From positions 1-49,965 of the forward strand of contig WKLE02000085.1 of the NCBI GenBank assembly GCA_014885115.2: DNA of 49,965 nt, given 5' to 3'. The translations under genes and the position numbers were made by a program. The DNA comes from Asterionellopsis glacialis. Lineage: Eukaryota > Bacillariophyta > Plagiogrammaphyceae > Rhaphoneidales > Asterionellopsidaceae. The notes beneath the pieces were generated by a model. That model was given only the letters and a program-made list of their open reading frames with translations, did not search any database and had not been told where the DNA came from. Positions 17,752 to 26,976 of the stretch are shown here, in pieces; the stretch's first letter is position 1, and every line of letters begins with the position of its first letter.

Positions 17752-19887
17752 ATGAAATGTCGAAGCAGTAGTACTTTACTCTTTGTCATTTTTGTCACTG
17801 CGGTTGCTGCAATAACTTTTTCCAATTTCAAATGGCAAGCCTACCTAAATAAATCCTCGTCGGAAGAATTATCTGCAGAAAGAATAACAGGTTTGAAAGA
17901 GGTTAGACAATTTCATATAGAGAAAAGCTTAGAACGAGAAAAGATGAGGCTCAAGACATTGGAAGAACAGATTGGAACGATTCGACATCAACTAAAAGAA
18001 TCACAAATTGAAAATGAAAAGTTGAAAAATCAGCTGTCATCCTTGACCAACGAAACTAAAGTAGATGTACAGCCGATATCACAGAGTAATAGTAATGGTG
18101 TTTTACATGAAAGGAGCAAGGTTGTACCGCTGTGCAATCATTTACCTCAACAAATACCACATACCATGGCACTTTGGTCGGATCATTTAGAAAATATTAT
18201 TGAAGCTACAAAACATCCAAAAGATTTTCAGGGTTCTAGGTTTATTCTTCGTGATTTTTATTCCGAACTTCTGTCCATGATGACACCAGATCGGTTGCAA
18301 CGAAGTGTGAAAAGTATACCACATAAATGGGATTCTATTCAAACTGTGATGAATATTGCCTACCAAAGGTGGGCGTATCTGAAGAAAACTAAAACTATTC
18401 AAAACAAAAAAAAAGATGTAGAAGTGCCACGTCGAGTCAAGATTCTAACCATGGGTGGATCTGTCTTGGTAGGTGTTCAATGCCGTAAGCTATCTTTTCC
18501 ATATACAATTCCTAGGCGAGAATGTGTGTATCCATATCGTTTACAACTGTTCCTGAATAACTTTTTCGGAGAAGATATTGTAGAAGTTCATAATGTTGCC
18601 TTGGGTGGGACCAATTCTGAAACTGGATATACTATATTAAATTATGATTTATTGGATGAAGAAATGAAAAATCCAGATATCATCATTAATGGCTATTCGA
18701 CAAATGATATGCACGTATTGACCATGGTGGATGCTGAACGGAGTAATCAAACGTTAAGAGATAAAGTATTGGAAATTAATCAAAAAATCATCCGATCCGT
18801 GATGAAACCTCCCTGCGATGGAAATCCACATCAAAGTCCACCAATTTATATACATATGGATGACTATCTGGGAAATGAACAACGAGATATATTGGGGACG
18901 ACTCAATTATCACAGGCCATACATGTATTGGCAAATCATTATGGGTTTTTATATATCTCGTATGCAGATGTTTTGAGAGATATTGTTTATGGAGATACGA
19001 AAGAGTTGTGGTTTTCTCCTCGGGATTGGTATAATGGAAAGACTGGTGAATATCAGCGTGAAATACATCCAGGAATGGCTATGCATATCACATCAACATG
19101 GCTACTGGCATACAATTTTTTGAATATTGTAACTAGTTATTGTAGTGTTGCATGGGCTCATGAAGAAGAACAGCACGAGATGACATCATCTCCCCAAAAT
19201 GAGACAGAGTTCGAATATAAGGCCATCAATGGACTGCCTAAGCTAAAGGGTAGATTTAAAAATGAAGGCAAACCTAAACATTTTCCACGACATGGTCTTC
19301 CACCTGAATTGACAAAGGATTTGTTACTGGAACATGTTTCGGAGAAATGGCGGTCGGAAGCTAATGCCATGGAGTCTTGTCATGCTACGACACCATTGGG
19401 CACTATGGCGTCCAACAATCGATGTATCTTTTCACTAATGGCAGGTCCATTTACCAAAAAGATGAATAATGAAACTTATGTCCGTGAGTACTGGTTTCGC
19501 CATGTTACGTCTAATGAAGGTTGGTTATGGGAGAATGATCATGACAAATTAGGATTTGTTCCTAAAAAAGGTGGTGCAGAATTTACAATGGACTTTCCAA
19601 GTAGTATGGTAGAACAGCCTATAAATGTCGTGACATTGATATCTATGAAAAGTTACGGTGAACGTTGGAAGGATAGTACTGTCAAAGTGACAATTGGTAC
19701 AAAACGAAGCCAAACTGTAATAACTTCCAATGTGGAAGGATTCCATGCAAAGAATACAAGTGAAATATTCCCTCATGAAATTCGTATTCCAACTCATGGA
19801 GTTGTTGTTGGTGATGATCTTCGAATAAATATGAAATTGATTGCAGGGTCAACCTTTAAATTGGTGGGACTTGCTATTTGTAGCTAA
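17752..19887 (+). CDS. Type II membrane protein with SGNH/GDSL-like hydrolase domain
   Basis: This is a single-exon, 711-residue protein. Residues ~8-24 (STLLFVIFVTAVAAITF) form a signal anchor, followed by a coiled coil (~45-100, heptads of Leu, Ile and Glu). The central domain resembles SGNH hydrolases: MGGSVLVGVQC (block I, candidate nucleophile Ser), ALGGTNSETG (block II Gly), NGYSTNDMHV (block III Asn) and HPGMAMH (block V His). A C-terminal domain of ~190 residues is predicted mostly beta and begins with a conserved Cys in MESCHATTPLG. The arrangement suggests a Golgi or secretory esterase or acyltransferase acting on glycans. I recognise no named family, and the substrate is unknown. 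The usual Asp of the block V DxxH is replaced by Glu-Ile (REIHPG). Confidence 0.7.
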   Translation: MKCRSSSTLLFVIFVTAVAAITFSNFKWQAYLNKSSSEELSAERITGLKEVRQFHIEKSLEREKMRLKTLEEQIGTIRHQLKESQIENEKLKNQLSSLTNETKVDVQPISQSNSNGVLHERSKVVPLCNHLPQQIPHTMALWSDHLENIIEATKHPKDFQGSRFILRDFYSELLSMMTPDRLQRSVKSIPHKWDSIQTVMNIAYQRWAYLKKTKTIQNKKKDVEVPRRVKILTMGGSVLVGVQCRKLSFPYTIPRRECVYPYRLQLFLNNFFGEDIVEVHNVALGGTNSETGYTILNYDLLDEEMKNPDIIINGYSTNDMHVLTMVDAERSNQTLRDKVLEINQKIIRSVMKPPCDGNPHQSPPIYIHMDDYLGNEQRDILGTTQLSQAIHVLANHYGFLYISYADVLRDIVYGDTKELWFSPRDWYNGKTGEYQREIHPGMAMHITSTWLLAYNFLNIVTSYCSVAWAHEEEQHEMTSSPQNETEFEYKAINGLPKLKGRFKNEGKPKHFPRHGLPPELTKDLLLEHVSEKWRSEANAMESCHATTPLGTMASNNRCIFSLMAGPFTKKMNNETYVREYWFRHVTSNEGWLWENDHDKLGFVPKKGGAEFTMDFPSSMVEQPINVVTLISMKSYGERWKDSTVKVTIGTKRSQTVITSNVEGFHAKNTSEIFPHEIRIPTHGVVVGDDLRINMKLIAGSTFKLVGLAICS

Positions 19888-20241
19888 ATTTTAAAAAAGA
19901 TTGGCTTTCGCCTATTCTTATATCTTCAATTTCTAAGATAACCATTCTTACTTTTCCTTGATCTCTACACTTATCTATGCAGGCAATTCTATTTGGAACT
20001 ACATCAAAGGTTTCAAGATTTCATTTTTCAGGATTATCTTCCGTAAATAAAATACAAGGCCATTTTTAAACCGCGATTTGTGGGCTTGTCCGCCGTCCGT
20101 TGATCGAAGGATGAAAGTTAGCACTCTCTATTAATTATCAAAAACAGCTCTACTATAACTTATTGGGGGGAAAACAGCAACCGAGAGATTTGTCACAAAG
20201 AATCTCTAGCTAGAAAGATCCACAACAGGAAATAACGCACA
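19888..20241. other. Intergenic region between tandem genes
   Basis: 354 bp of AT-rich sequence between the SGNH-like and GNAT-like genes. No gene, RNA or repeat is recognised. Confidence 0.5.
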
Positions 20242-21261
20242 ATGAGACAATCAATGGATCAAGAAAGTATCGCTAGTAATAATTATGATGATGCTCGAAA
20301 GAAGCGAGAGAGTAGGTCTTCCCCAACGCCAAAGGACAAGGCCAAGAAGTTCCGTACAACTTTAGATGAAAGCAATACCAATGACAAAAAAGACGAATCA
20401 TCTGCGGCAGCAACATCAGAAGATGACCATGTCTCCTCTCCAATAGCAGAGCAACAGGGGAATGTACAGCAGCAGCAGCAACAGCAACAAAGAAAGCAAC
20501 ATATGAACCCCCAACCTTCGCAAATTGCTGGAGAAAAAACAGAAGCAGCAGCTATAGCAACCAATACAGCAGCCACAAGTAACAAGCCATGTCCATTATG
20601 GGATCTCGAAACTGCATTACATCGTTTGGTCGGTGATGAAGCTAGTACGAAAGAATATTTGACAGAAACATCAGCAGGAAGTGAAGATGGAGATTATATT
20701 ACCTTCCGATGGGCACATGCTGGAGATGCAGCAAACATAGCAGCTTGGTATCGTGGACAATCAGTATCGTCATCATCGCCATACAACAATGATAGCAGTA
20801 GTAATTCTAACAATGCCAACAATAAGTCAGCAAGTACTGGAATCAGCACCAGCAGTAGTAGTGCTTCAAAAAAGAAGGATGACGATAATAATGATGATTC
20901 ACCATTAGAATTATGGCTTTCGGATGGATTAGGTGATGAAGACCATCCTCCCTTCTTATTTGCTCTTTTAGCACATGTTGTGATATCCTCCTCCTCACCA
21001 GTATCAACAACAAATAGCAATAACGCCACCACCACCAAGACACCACAACTTGCTGCATGTGCTTTGTTGACACTTGCATGGGAAGAAGGAAAGCGATTAC
21101 TACGAGTTGAATGGCGTCATGTGGATTCTTCTTTGCCACATTCAGATTTGATTGGTCGGAGGTTGTGGTTACGCTTATCGTCATTAGCTCTCATGTCGGC
21201 ATGTACTCTAGCAATTGAAAAGGATATAATAGCATATGATACGGATCCTACAAAACAATAA
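20242..21261 (+). CDS. GNAT-like N-acetyltransferase-fold protein with long disordered insertions
   Basis: This is a single-exon, 339-residue protein starting at ATG 20242. The first ~115 residues are disordered, charged and Gln-rich (a run of eight Gln). The structured part begins at about 117 (PCPLWDLETALHRLVGDE). It then has TFRWAHAGDAANIAAWYRGQ, which matches the opening beta-strand and helix of GNAT enzymes, and a C-terminal section LLTLAWEEGKRLLRVEWRHV followed by a long amphipathic helix. Two Ser/Asn/Thr repeats interrupt the fold. The acetyl-CoA-binding (Q/R)xxGx(G/A) motif is not evident, although LIGRRLWLRL may stand in its place, so activity is uncertain. It converges with the lumen gene with only 128 bp between stop codons. 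Confidence 0.55.
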   Translation: MRQSMDQESIASNNYDDARKKRESRSSPTPKDKAKKFRTTLDESNTNDKKDESSAAATSEDDHVSSPIAEQQGNVQQQQQQQQRKQHMNPQPSQIAGEKTEAAAIATNTAATSNKPCPLWDLETALHRLVGDEASTKEYLTETSAGSEDGDYITFRWAHAGDAANIAAWYRGQSVSSSSPYNNDSSSNSNNANNKSASTGISTSSSSASKKKDDDNNDDSPLELWLSDGLGDEDHPPFLFALLAHVVISSSSPVSTTNSNNATTTKTPQLAACALLTLAWEEGKRLLRVEWRHVDSSLPHSDLIGRRLWLRLSSLALMSACTLAIEKDIIAYDTDPTKQ

Positions 21262-21389
21262 GACAGGATTTGGGATAAGAATCCATGTATAGCAATTGAA
21301 CATTTTCGACAGACGATGTAATCTTTTTCGATTTTTGTTTCTGATTTATTTGTTCAGTTCAAAATTGAAACAATTTATATATTTTTCTT

Positions 21390-22574
21390 TTACACTTTTG
21401 CTGCCTTGCGAGGGAGAAGGAAAACATCATCAGGGTCTTGTTCACCAAGTCGTTTGGCAGCCCAATCAAGTGGTACAACCCTAATTTCTCTCATACCCTT
21501 GAACCTGTCAAGTTTCACGACACAATTAGAACTCCCATCGGGATAAATACCAATCACAATACCAGTCTTGCCCTTATCAGGTCCCTTACGTAACATGATC
21601 AAATCTCGTACCTCCGCAGGATCTTTGATGGGGTCTGCATATACCAAGGCACTGTCGGGAATTGCTTGAAAGTAGGTTTCAGTGGTAATTGTATCATCAT
21701 AGTATGTATAGATCCCACCCACACGCATGTACCTATCCAAATGTAAACTCATATCAGAATAGGCAACATATGCCTCATTTAATGCTTTACGACTGGTTGC
21801 TTGTTTCAAACGTTCAACAGATGCAAAAAATCTTCCAACCTCATATCGAAGCGCAATTCGTAAACCTTTATCCGTCGCTTCATCCGAGGGGAAGGCAGAA
21901 TCTGTGTACGTGGTAAATATTGGAACATACGAACGTAACTGAGCAGGATATGATTCTACTAAATCCCATCTTTCTTGCATCAAATCTCTTTGAAGTTCAT
22001 CCTATATGTTTCATTGTAAAGTGAAGAGGCGTAGTGAAGAGGCGTGTAAATTAGAACAAGACACGGGGAAAATGGCATTATATCTTGTTATTTAAAAAAA
22101 AAAAAAAGTGTCCCACCGTGCTTCATCTTATTGTCCCAATAAAGAACTCCAAAAAACATGGAGAGAACAAACACAAATATATAGATCTCACAATAACCGA
22201 CGTACCATAATTCTTCCTACATCCGTCCGAATTTTTGCAACTGGTCCATTCAATATTTTTTTCCTCGCTTGGTCGCTACCTGGAATATTGGATAACCAAT
22301 CTGCTGCATTGGCTGCGTTTGGTGATGCAATAGAAGATGACCATCCAACAATACTGCCTAAAGCAACTTGAGAAAGGAACTTTCGTCGTTCCGAGTTTTC
22401 ATTATTATCGTTGGTGGGAGAAACAAACAAGGTGGTTGTATCCTTTCTCTGCTGCTTCTGAACTGCTGCTACTCCTCGATTTATCGTTGCAACAGATGAT
22501 GGGGGAGTAAATGCCGATGCAGTATTCGGTGCCAATACAAAAGCAACCAAGAGAGTTGCTCCTGGAGTTCTCAT
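21390..22574 (-). CDS. Thylakoid-lumen protein with Tat signal, PsbQ/Psb31-like helical bundle and KOW-like C-terminus
   Basis: Exons are 22206-22574 and 21390-22001 (intron 204 bp, GTACGT donor, phase 0), giving 326 residues. The first ATG is 22574; the frame reaches 22592 only through TTG. Three targeting elements follow one another: an ER signal peptide, the plastid cleavage motif TASAF|TPP, and a thylakoid signal with twin arginines (ERRKFLSQVAL) ending in NAANA|ADW. The mature part is mainly amphipathic helix (QARKKILNGPVAKIRTDVGR to SDMSLHLDRYMRVGG), resembling the four-helix PsbQ/Psb31 fold of photosystem II extrinsic subunits. A small beta-rich domain follows (RDLIMLRKGPDKGKTGIVIG then NCVVKLDRFKGMREIRVVPL) that reads like a KOW module. 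Assignment to PSII is an inference. Confidence 0.78.
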
Positions 22575-22919
22575 CTTTCTTTTTTCGAACAAATTCTATG
22601 AAGTATGATCTCTAAGAAAAATTACTGATTTAAACTTTCAACAGCAGTAACAACAACACAAACTCACTTTAGAAGACAATATGCATCAGTAATCAACACG
22701 TAATGCAAACAACGTCTGGAAGAAGAGGTTTGTGTTTTGGATGGATAACAGAAAAGAGTCCATTTAACCAGGGAATATCGTAAACAGTATCTTTTTCGTG
22801 CAATATTGAATTCTCAGCCGGAAGTGCCAGTCAGAGTAGAATCTGTGATGACGCATGAATGACGTGACGTAGAGAAAGCGAATGAAAGAAAAAATAAGTC
22901 ACTCCTATGAGGACAGCCT
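22575..22919. promoter_or_regulatory. Compact bidirectional promoter region (lumen protein / GT60 genes)
   Basis: 345 bp between two divergent ATGs. It contains TGACGCATGAATGACGTGACG near 22848-22868, with the CRE/bZIP-like core TGACGT. No coding frame. Confidence 0.4.
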
Positions 22920-25128
22920 ATGATTTCAAAAATACAAATTCTTAGAGGTGATTATGACGTTGAAATGACATCATCTCAGATCCCCAGTGGAAATGCAAGA
23001 TCCTACAGAGAGTACAGTATGTACGATAGATTGCGATTTGAAAACAAAGACCGCCAGGTGCTTCTGCTGTTTTCAGTGTCTGGCATAGTCCAAAACAACG
23101 ACTTTGGTTTCTCGGCGTTCGTGACGATGGTGTCGTCCAAGGGTCCACGGATTTACGATGGCCAGAAATGGCTTGATGTGAAGAATAATGAAGCAGCAAA
23201 CACTGGTGTACATGTTCCTGTTCCACCAACTAATCATGGTAATGGAGCTATTTTCATCAACATTGCTTCGTATAGAGGTACGCATTCTCGACTGGAGTTT
23301 AATATTTTGTGTTTGAAAGCAAAAAAGAAGCATTGGCAATTGCCTTCTGTTCCGATAATGATTAATATATTCTCACCAGATTGTCCAATATTTTAATTTG
23401 TAATAAAACACACAATTGTCATTTGTCCATCACAGATGGCAAACGCTGTGCATCTACTCTTCAGTCACTCTTTGAGAATGCAAAAAATCCAGATAAAGTT
23501 TTTGTAGGTCTGATTGAACAAAATTCACCTGAGGAAGCATTTTGCATCGAAGAATACTGTAAAATTCATGGTAAGTTCGTTTCGAGATTTTAGCATTCTA
23601 CTTAATTGGAAAGCACAGATTCTTGTATCTACCATGCAAAAGTCCTAAAAATGCATTGTCACATATCTTGTTCTCTTCTTTCTCGTACCAACATTATCGG
23701 TCGGACTACAAAATACCAAAGGAGCAAAAATGTTAAAGAGAATTGAAATTCGAAAAGATACAACAAAAGTTATGCTTGATAGAAAGTTTGATACTAATTC
23801 ATGTCCACATTATAATCAAATTCGTTCCGTGGCTATTCATGATATTGCTGCCAAGGGACCAGGATATGCTCGTGCATTAGGAAGAAAGGTTTTAGGTAAC
23901 GAAGAATTTTGTATGCAAATTGATTCTCATACAACGTTTACCAAGAATTGGGATGCAGAAGTCAAGTCGCAATGGTTAGCTACAAAGAATGAATTTGGAA
24001 TTATAAGTACTGTCCCAGCGGATGTAAAGGATAAAAAAGAATATGAAACGGGTGGAACCAAATTTGGTGAAGTTCCAAGACAATGTCTAGTATCCTACAG
24101 TGGTGGGAGCGATATTCCGGTAAGTTCATTTTCTTTCAGCTCTTATACTTTGTTTGTGTCGTCATGTCAAATTCCAGCTGTGCCAATCCTGTTTTGTTCT
24201 TTTGCCTTACAATTGTTGCACGGATTGTGCTCTCTTATGAATTTCATGTCTACTTCTGGAAATAAAGTCATATGAATCACCTGCAGATGCCACAGCAATT
24301 GACTTGACAAAGCCGTTATTGTCTCATGCATGGTCGGCAGCGTTCAGTTTTGCCAAATGTCACTTTGAGGAGAGTGTACCGTATGATTCGTTTGCCCCGT
24401 ATGTTATGGGTGCTGAACAATTTACACGGTTTGCAAGGTTATGGACAAGAGGATATGATGTATATACTCCAACAAAGAATATTGTATTTCATGATTATTC
24501 ACCCAACCCTGATGGTCATAAAATGAGTGAATGGATGAAACCAAGAAGAGAACGTATCAAGAAAGATTCATTACAACGTTTTCGAACATTCTTGCAAATT
24601 GGTGATGGTGATCCGAGTGATAAGGCACAAGCAAATTTGGGTATATATGGTTTGGGTAAACGAAGGACATTGGCGCAACTCAATAACTTTGTGGGTATTA
24701 ATTTGTTTAATCATCAGGGAAACCGTCAAAATAAAAAATGCCTTGACCACACGTGGGTACCCTACGATGCAACACATTTACCAACAGATAATTTATTTAC
24801 CAATGCAGATGATCTTGATCCGCAACCAGAATACCCATTAAGGACAGATCTTGTATTTTATAAACAAGATGAATGGTCAGAGGAAGCACCGGTAGGTGTT
24901 GATAGCATGCGCCTTGCTGCTATTGGACAGGAAATTCCAGAACCAGGTATGATGGGTAATCATCAGGGTACTCCAAGGCAACCACCCACAACAGCTCTAT
25001 TTTTGCTTTGGATTGTAGGATTGATTGCGTGGTGTATAATCTTTGTGTTAAATCCCGAGAGTGCTACTGCTAGTGGTGGCGAGCCAACGAGGAGAAAAAA
25101 CAAAAAAGGTCTTGCCAAGGACGCATAG
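22920..25128 (+). CDS. GT60-family GlcNAc-transferase-like glycosyltransferase (Skp1 GnT type)
   Basis: Four exons: 22920-23277, 23436-23570, 23722-24119 and 24268-25128, all with GT-AG introns, giving 583 residues. Splicing joins FINIASYR, DGKRCASTLQSLFENA, IHGAKMLKRIEIRKD and SGGSDIPSYESPADA in frame. The catalytic region matches the GlcNAc family (PF11397) typified by Dictyostelium Skp1 GnT1: ASYRDGKRC at the nucleotide-sugar end, AAKGPGYARALGRK, and QIDSHTTFTKNWD, whose DSH replaces the usual DxD. PYVMGAEQF and a YSPNPDGHK block follow. Unlike the soluble cytosolic Skp1 enzyme, it ends with one membrane segment (TALFLLWIVGLIAWCIIFVL) and a basic tail. The exon 3 acceptor (CAAAG) is weak and the N-terminal ~90 residues are not recognisable, so the 5' end may need revision. 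Confidence 0.82.
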
Positions 25129-25816
25129 AAAGAACGATAATCTAGGTTATGAAAATATCTTTACTCTACTTACCGAGCACCGTAATAATGCTATTGAGAA
25201 AATTTAGACCTGTAGCGTAGCTTGTATTGGAATGATTTTCGTCAAATTGAAATATCAAAATTTGGAAAAGATTGTTTGGAATGCGTCATCGAACTGATGC
25301 GTCACGTGTTGATCTTTAATCTGGTTTAGAGAACCGTTCAACACTATTTCAACATAATGAACTCGAGCATGTCTCTAGAGAGACTAGCTCTTCACCATTC
25401 TAGAATAGCTCTGGAGAAGACTCACTAATCTAGACCTCTAGAGAGTCCTCCGTACTTACTAGGAATAGGTCCAAGAATTTTTCCAAGGCCAAAAATGTGA
25501 GAGAATTGGAAAGAGTAGTCTGGAAGAGCACGACCAGGTAATCTTTCAGTACTTTGAACTCACGATGACGTCATCGGTACGATTTAACAGGGCATGTTCT
25601 GGCCTTTTTTATTAAAAAAAAAAACATGGTTAGGGCCTGAACGGATTGGCATTAATAATTGAACAGCTGGCAGAGAACGAGAACAAAAGAACTGAGGTCT
25701 AAAAAACAACAAATGCTCCCACAAAAACGGTTGTCATCATCATCTCTCAATTGCGACACGCGGCAATCCCATCTTTAGAATTGTTCCCAATTACATCATC
25801 GACAACATAAACAAAC
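25129..25816. other. Intergenic region with CTAGAG-rich palindromes
   Basis: Lies between the GT60-like and ZIP genes. Around 25370-25450 it has several overlapping short palindromes (TCTCTAGAGA, TTCTAGAA, TCTAGA). An A-rich run follows near 25610. No coding frame. Confidence 0.5.
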
Positions 25817-26890
25817 ATGAAAGTTCCAGCTCCTACTGTAGCAGCAGCGCTGATATCAACAGGACTTATTAGTTTGGTCCCAAATCTATTGCTATTTGCA
25901 TTTCCATACTACGAACATGGGGAAGGAGGGAAACATGGGGTATTCTTGTCATTAGGACAAGCATTGGCTGCAGGAGGGTTGCTAGGTGATGTATTTCTTC
26001 ACACCTTGCCACACGCATACATGGAAGAGGATAGAGAGAAAAGTGGACATGGAGATGAAGGGCTCTGGCTACTCTTTGGATTTGCGTTGTTCTTGACTTT
26101 CGATATGCTAATTCGATCTATGGGTGGAGGTCATTCTCATTCGCATCAACATGACCATGCAAGTACAAGTAGTAATGGCAATGGAGCAACCGCTACAGCA
26201 GGGGGGAAGGAAATGTCCACTGGTTGCAAACGCAAAGGAGAGCAAAAATCAAAATCACCCATATGGTTTTCTTCTACAATTCTTTTGAATCTTGCTGCAG
26301 ATGCGCTTCATAACTTTACAGATGGAATTGCAATTGGGGCCTCGTTTGCTGCATCGACGGGAGTTCATGCGGATGATACGATCTTATCATTGATTGCGTC
26401 ACGTGGAGCATTAACAACAATATCTGTGGCATTGCATGAGATTCCTCACGAAATTGGTGATTTTTCAATTTTAGTGTTGGGCGGATTTTCAAAAAATCAA
26501 GCAATCATGGCACAGTTCGGCACTGCTATTGCTGCATTATTGGGAACTGTGGTAGGTCTCATGTCTGTCGAATTTGGAAGGACAGATGAAATGATTTATG
26601 CTACAGCTGGGGGGTTCGTATACCTTGCAGCAGTGAATATATTACCTGAATTGTTAGAAGACGACAAACAATCCTTGAAAATGCGGCTTGCACAGATCTG
26701 CGCCTTTGGTGTGGGTGTAGCATTCATGTACTCTGTCGCACTTATAGAAGAGCATCAACATTCGCATGGACATGGGCATTCTCATGACCATCATGATCAT
26801 GGACACGGTCATCATGATCATGGCCACGGTCATCATGGTCATGGTCATGATCATGATCATGTTGATGAGCACCACCACAATGAGCTATGA
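25817..26890 (+). CDS. ZIP-family zinc transporter, SLC39A7 (KE4)-like
   Basis: This is a single-exon, 357-residue membrane protein that should move Zn2+ into the cytosol, probably from the ER or Golgi as KE4/ZIP7 does. It has an N-terminal signal-like segment, TM segments around LGQALAAGGLLGDVFLHTLP and LWLLFGFALFLTFDMLI, a His-rich loop (GGGHSHSHQHDH), then the metal-site helices NLAADALHNFTDGIAIGASF and HEIPHEIGDFSILVLGGFS, the hallmark of the LIV-1/KE4 branch. The last ~45 residues are a His/Gly/Asp repeat ending in HNEL. That is a KDEL/HDEL-like ending, suggestive of ER retrieval if the C-terminus is lumenal. The ATG at 25817 is unambiguous. Its stop codon lies 86 bp from that of the convergent FCP1 gene. 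Confidence 0.93.
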   Translation: MKVPAPTVAAALISTGLISLVPNLLLFAFPYYEHGEGGKHGVFLSLGQALAAGGLLGDVFLHTLPHAYMEEDREKSGHGDEGLWLLFGFALFLTFDMLIRSMGGGHSHSHQHDHASTSSNGNGATATAGGKEMSTGCKRKGEQKSKSPIWFSSTILLNLAADALHNFTDGIAIGASFAASTGVHADDTILSLIASRGALTTISVALHEIPHEIGDFSILVLGGFSKNQAIMAQFGTAIAALLGTVVGLMSVEFGRTDEMIYATAGGFVYLAAVNILPELLEDDKQSLKMRLAQICAFGVGVAFMYSVALIEEHQHSHGHGHSHDHHDHGHGHHDHGHGHHGHGHDHDHVDEHHHNEL

Positions 26891-26976
26891 TATTATAAAT
26901 ACAATTTTGATACTGATCTATTTTTACACCATTTTGTATTTCAAAGCAAGCGGTTGTAGAGTGGATTCTATTATAG

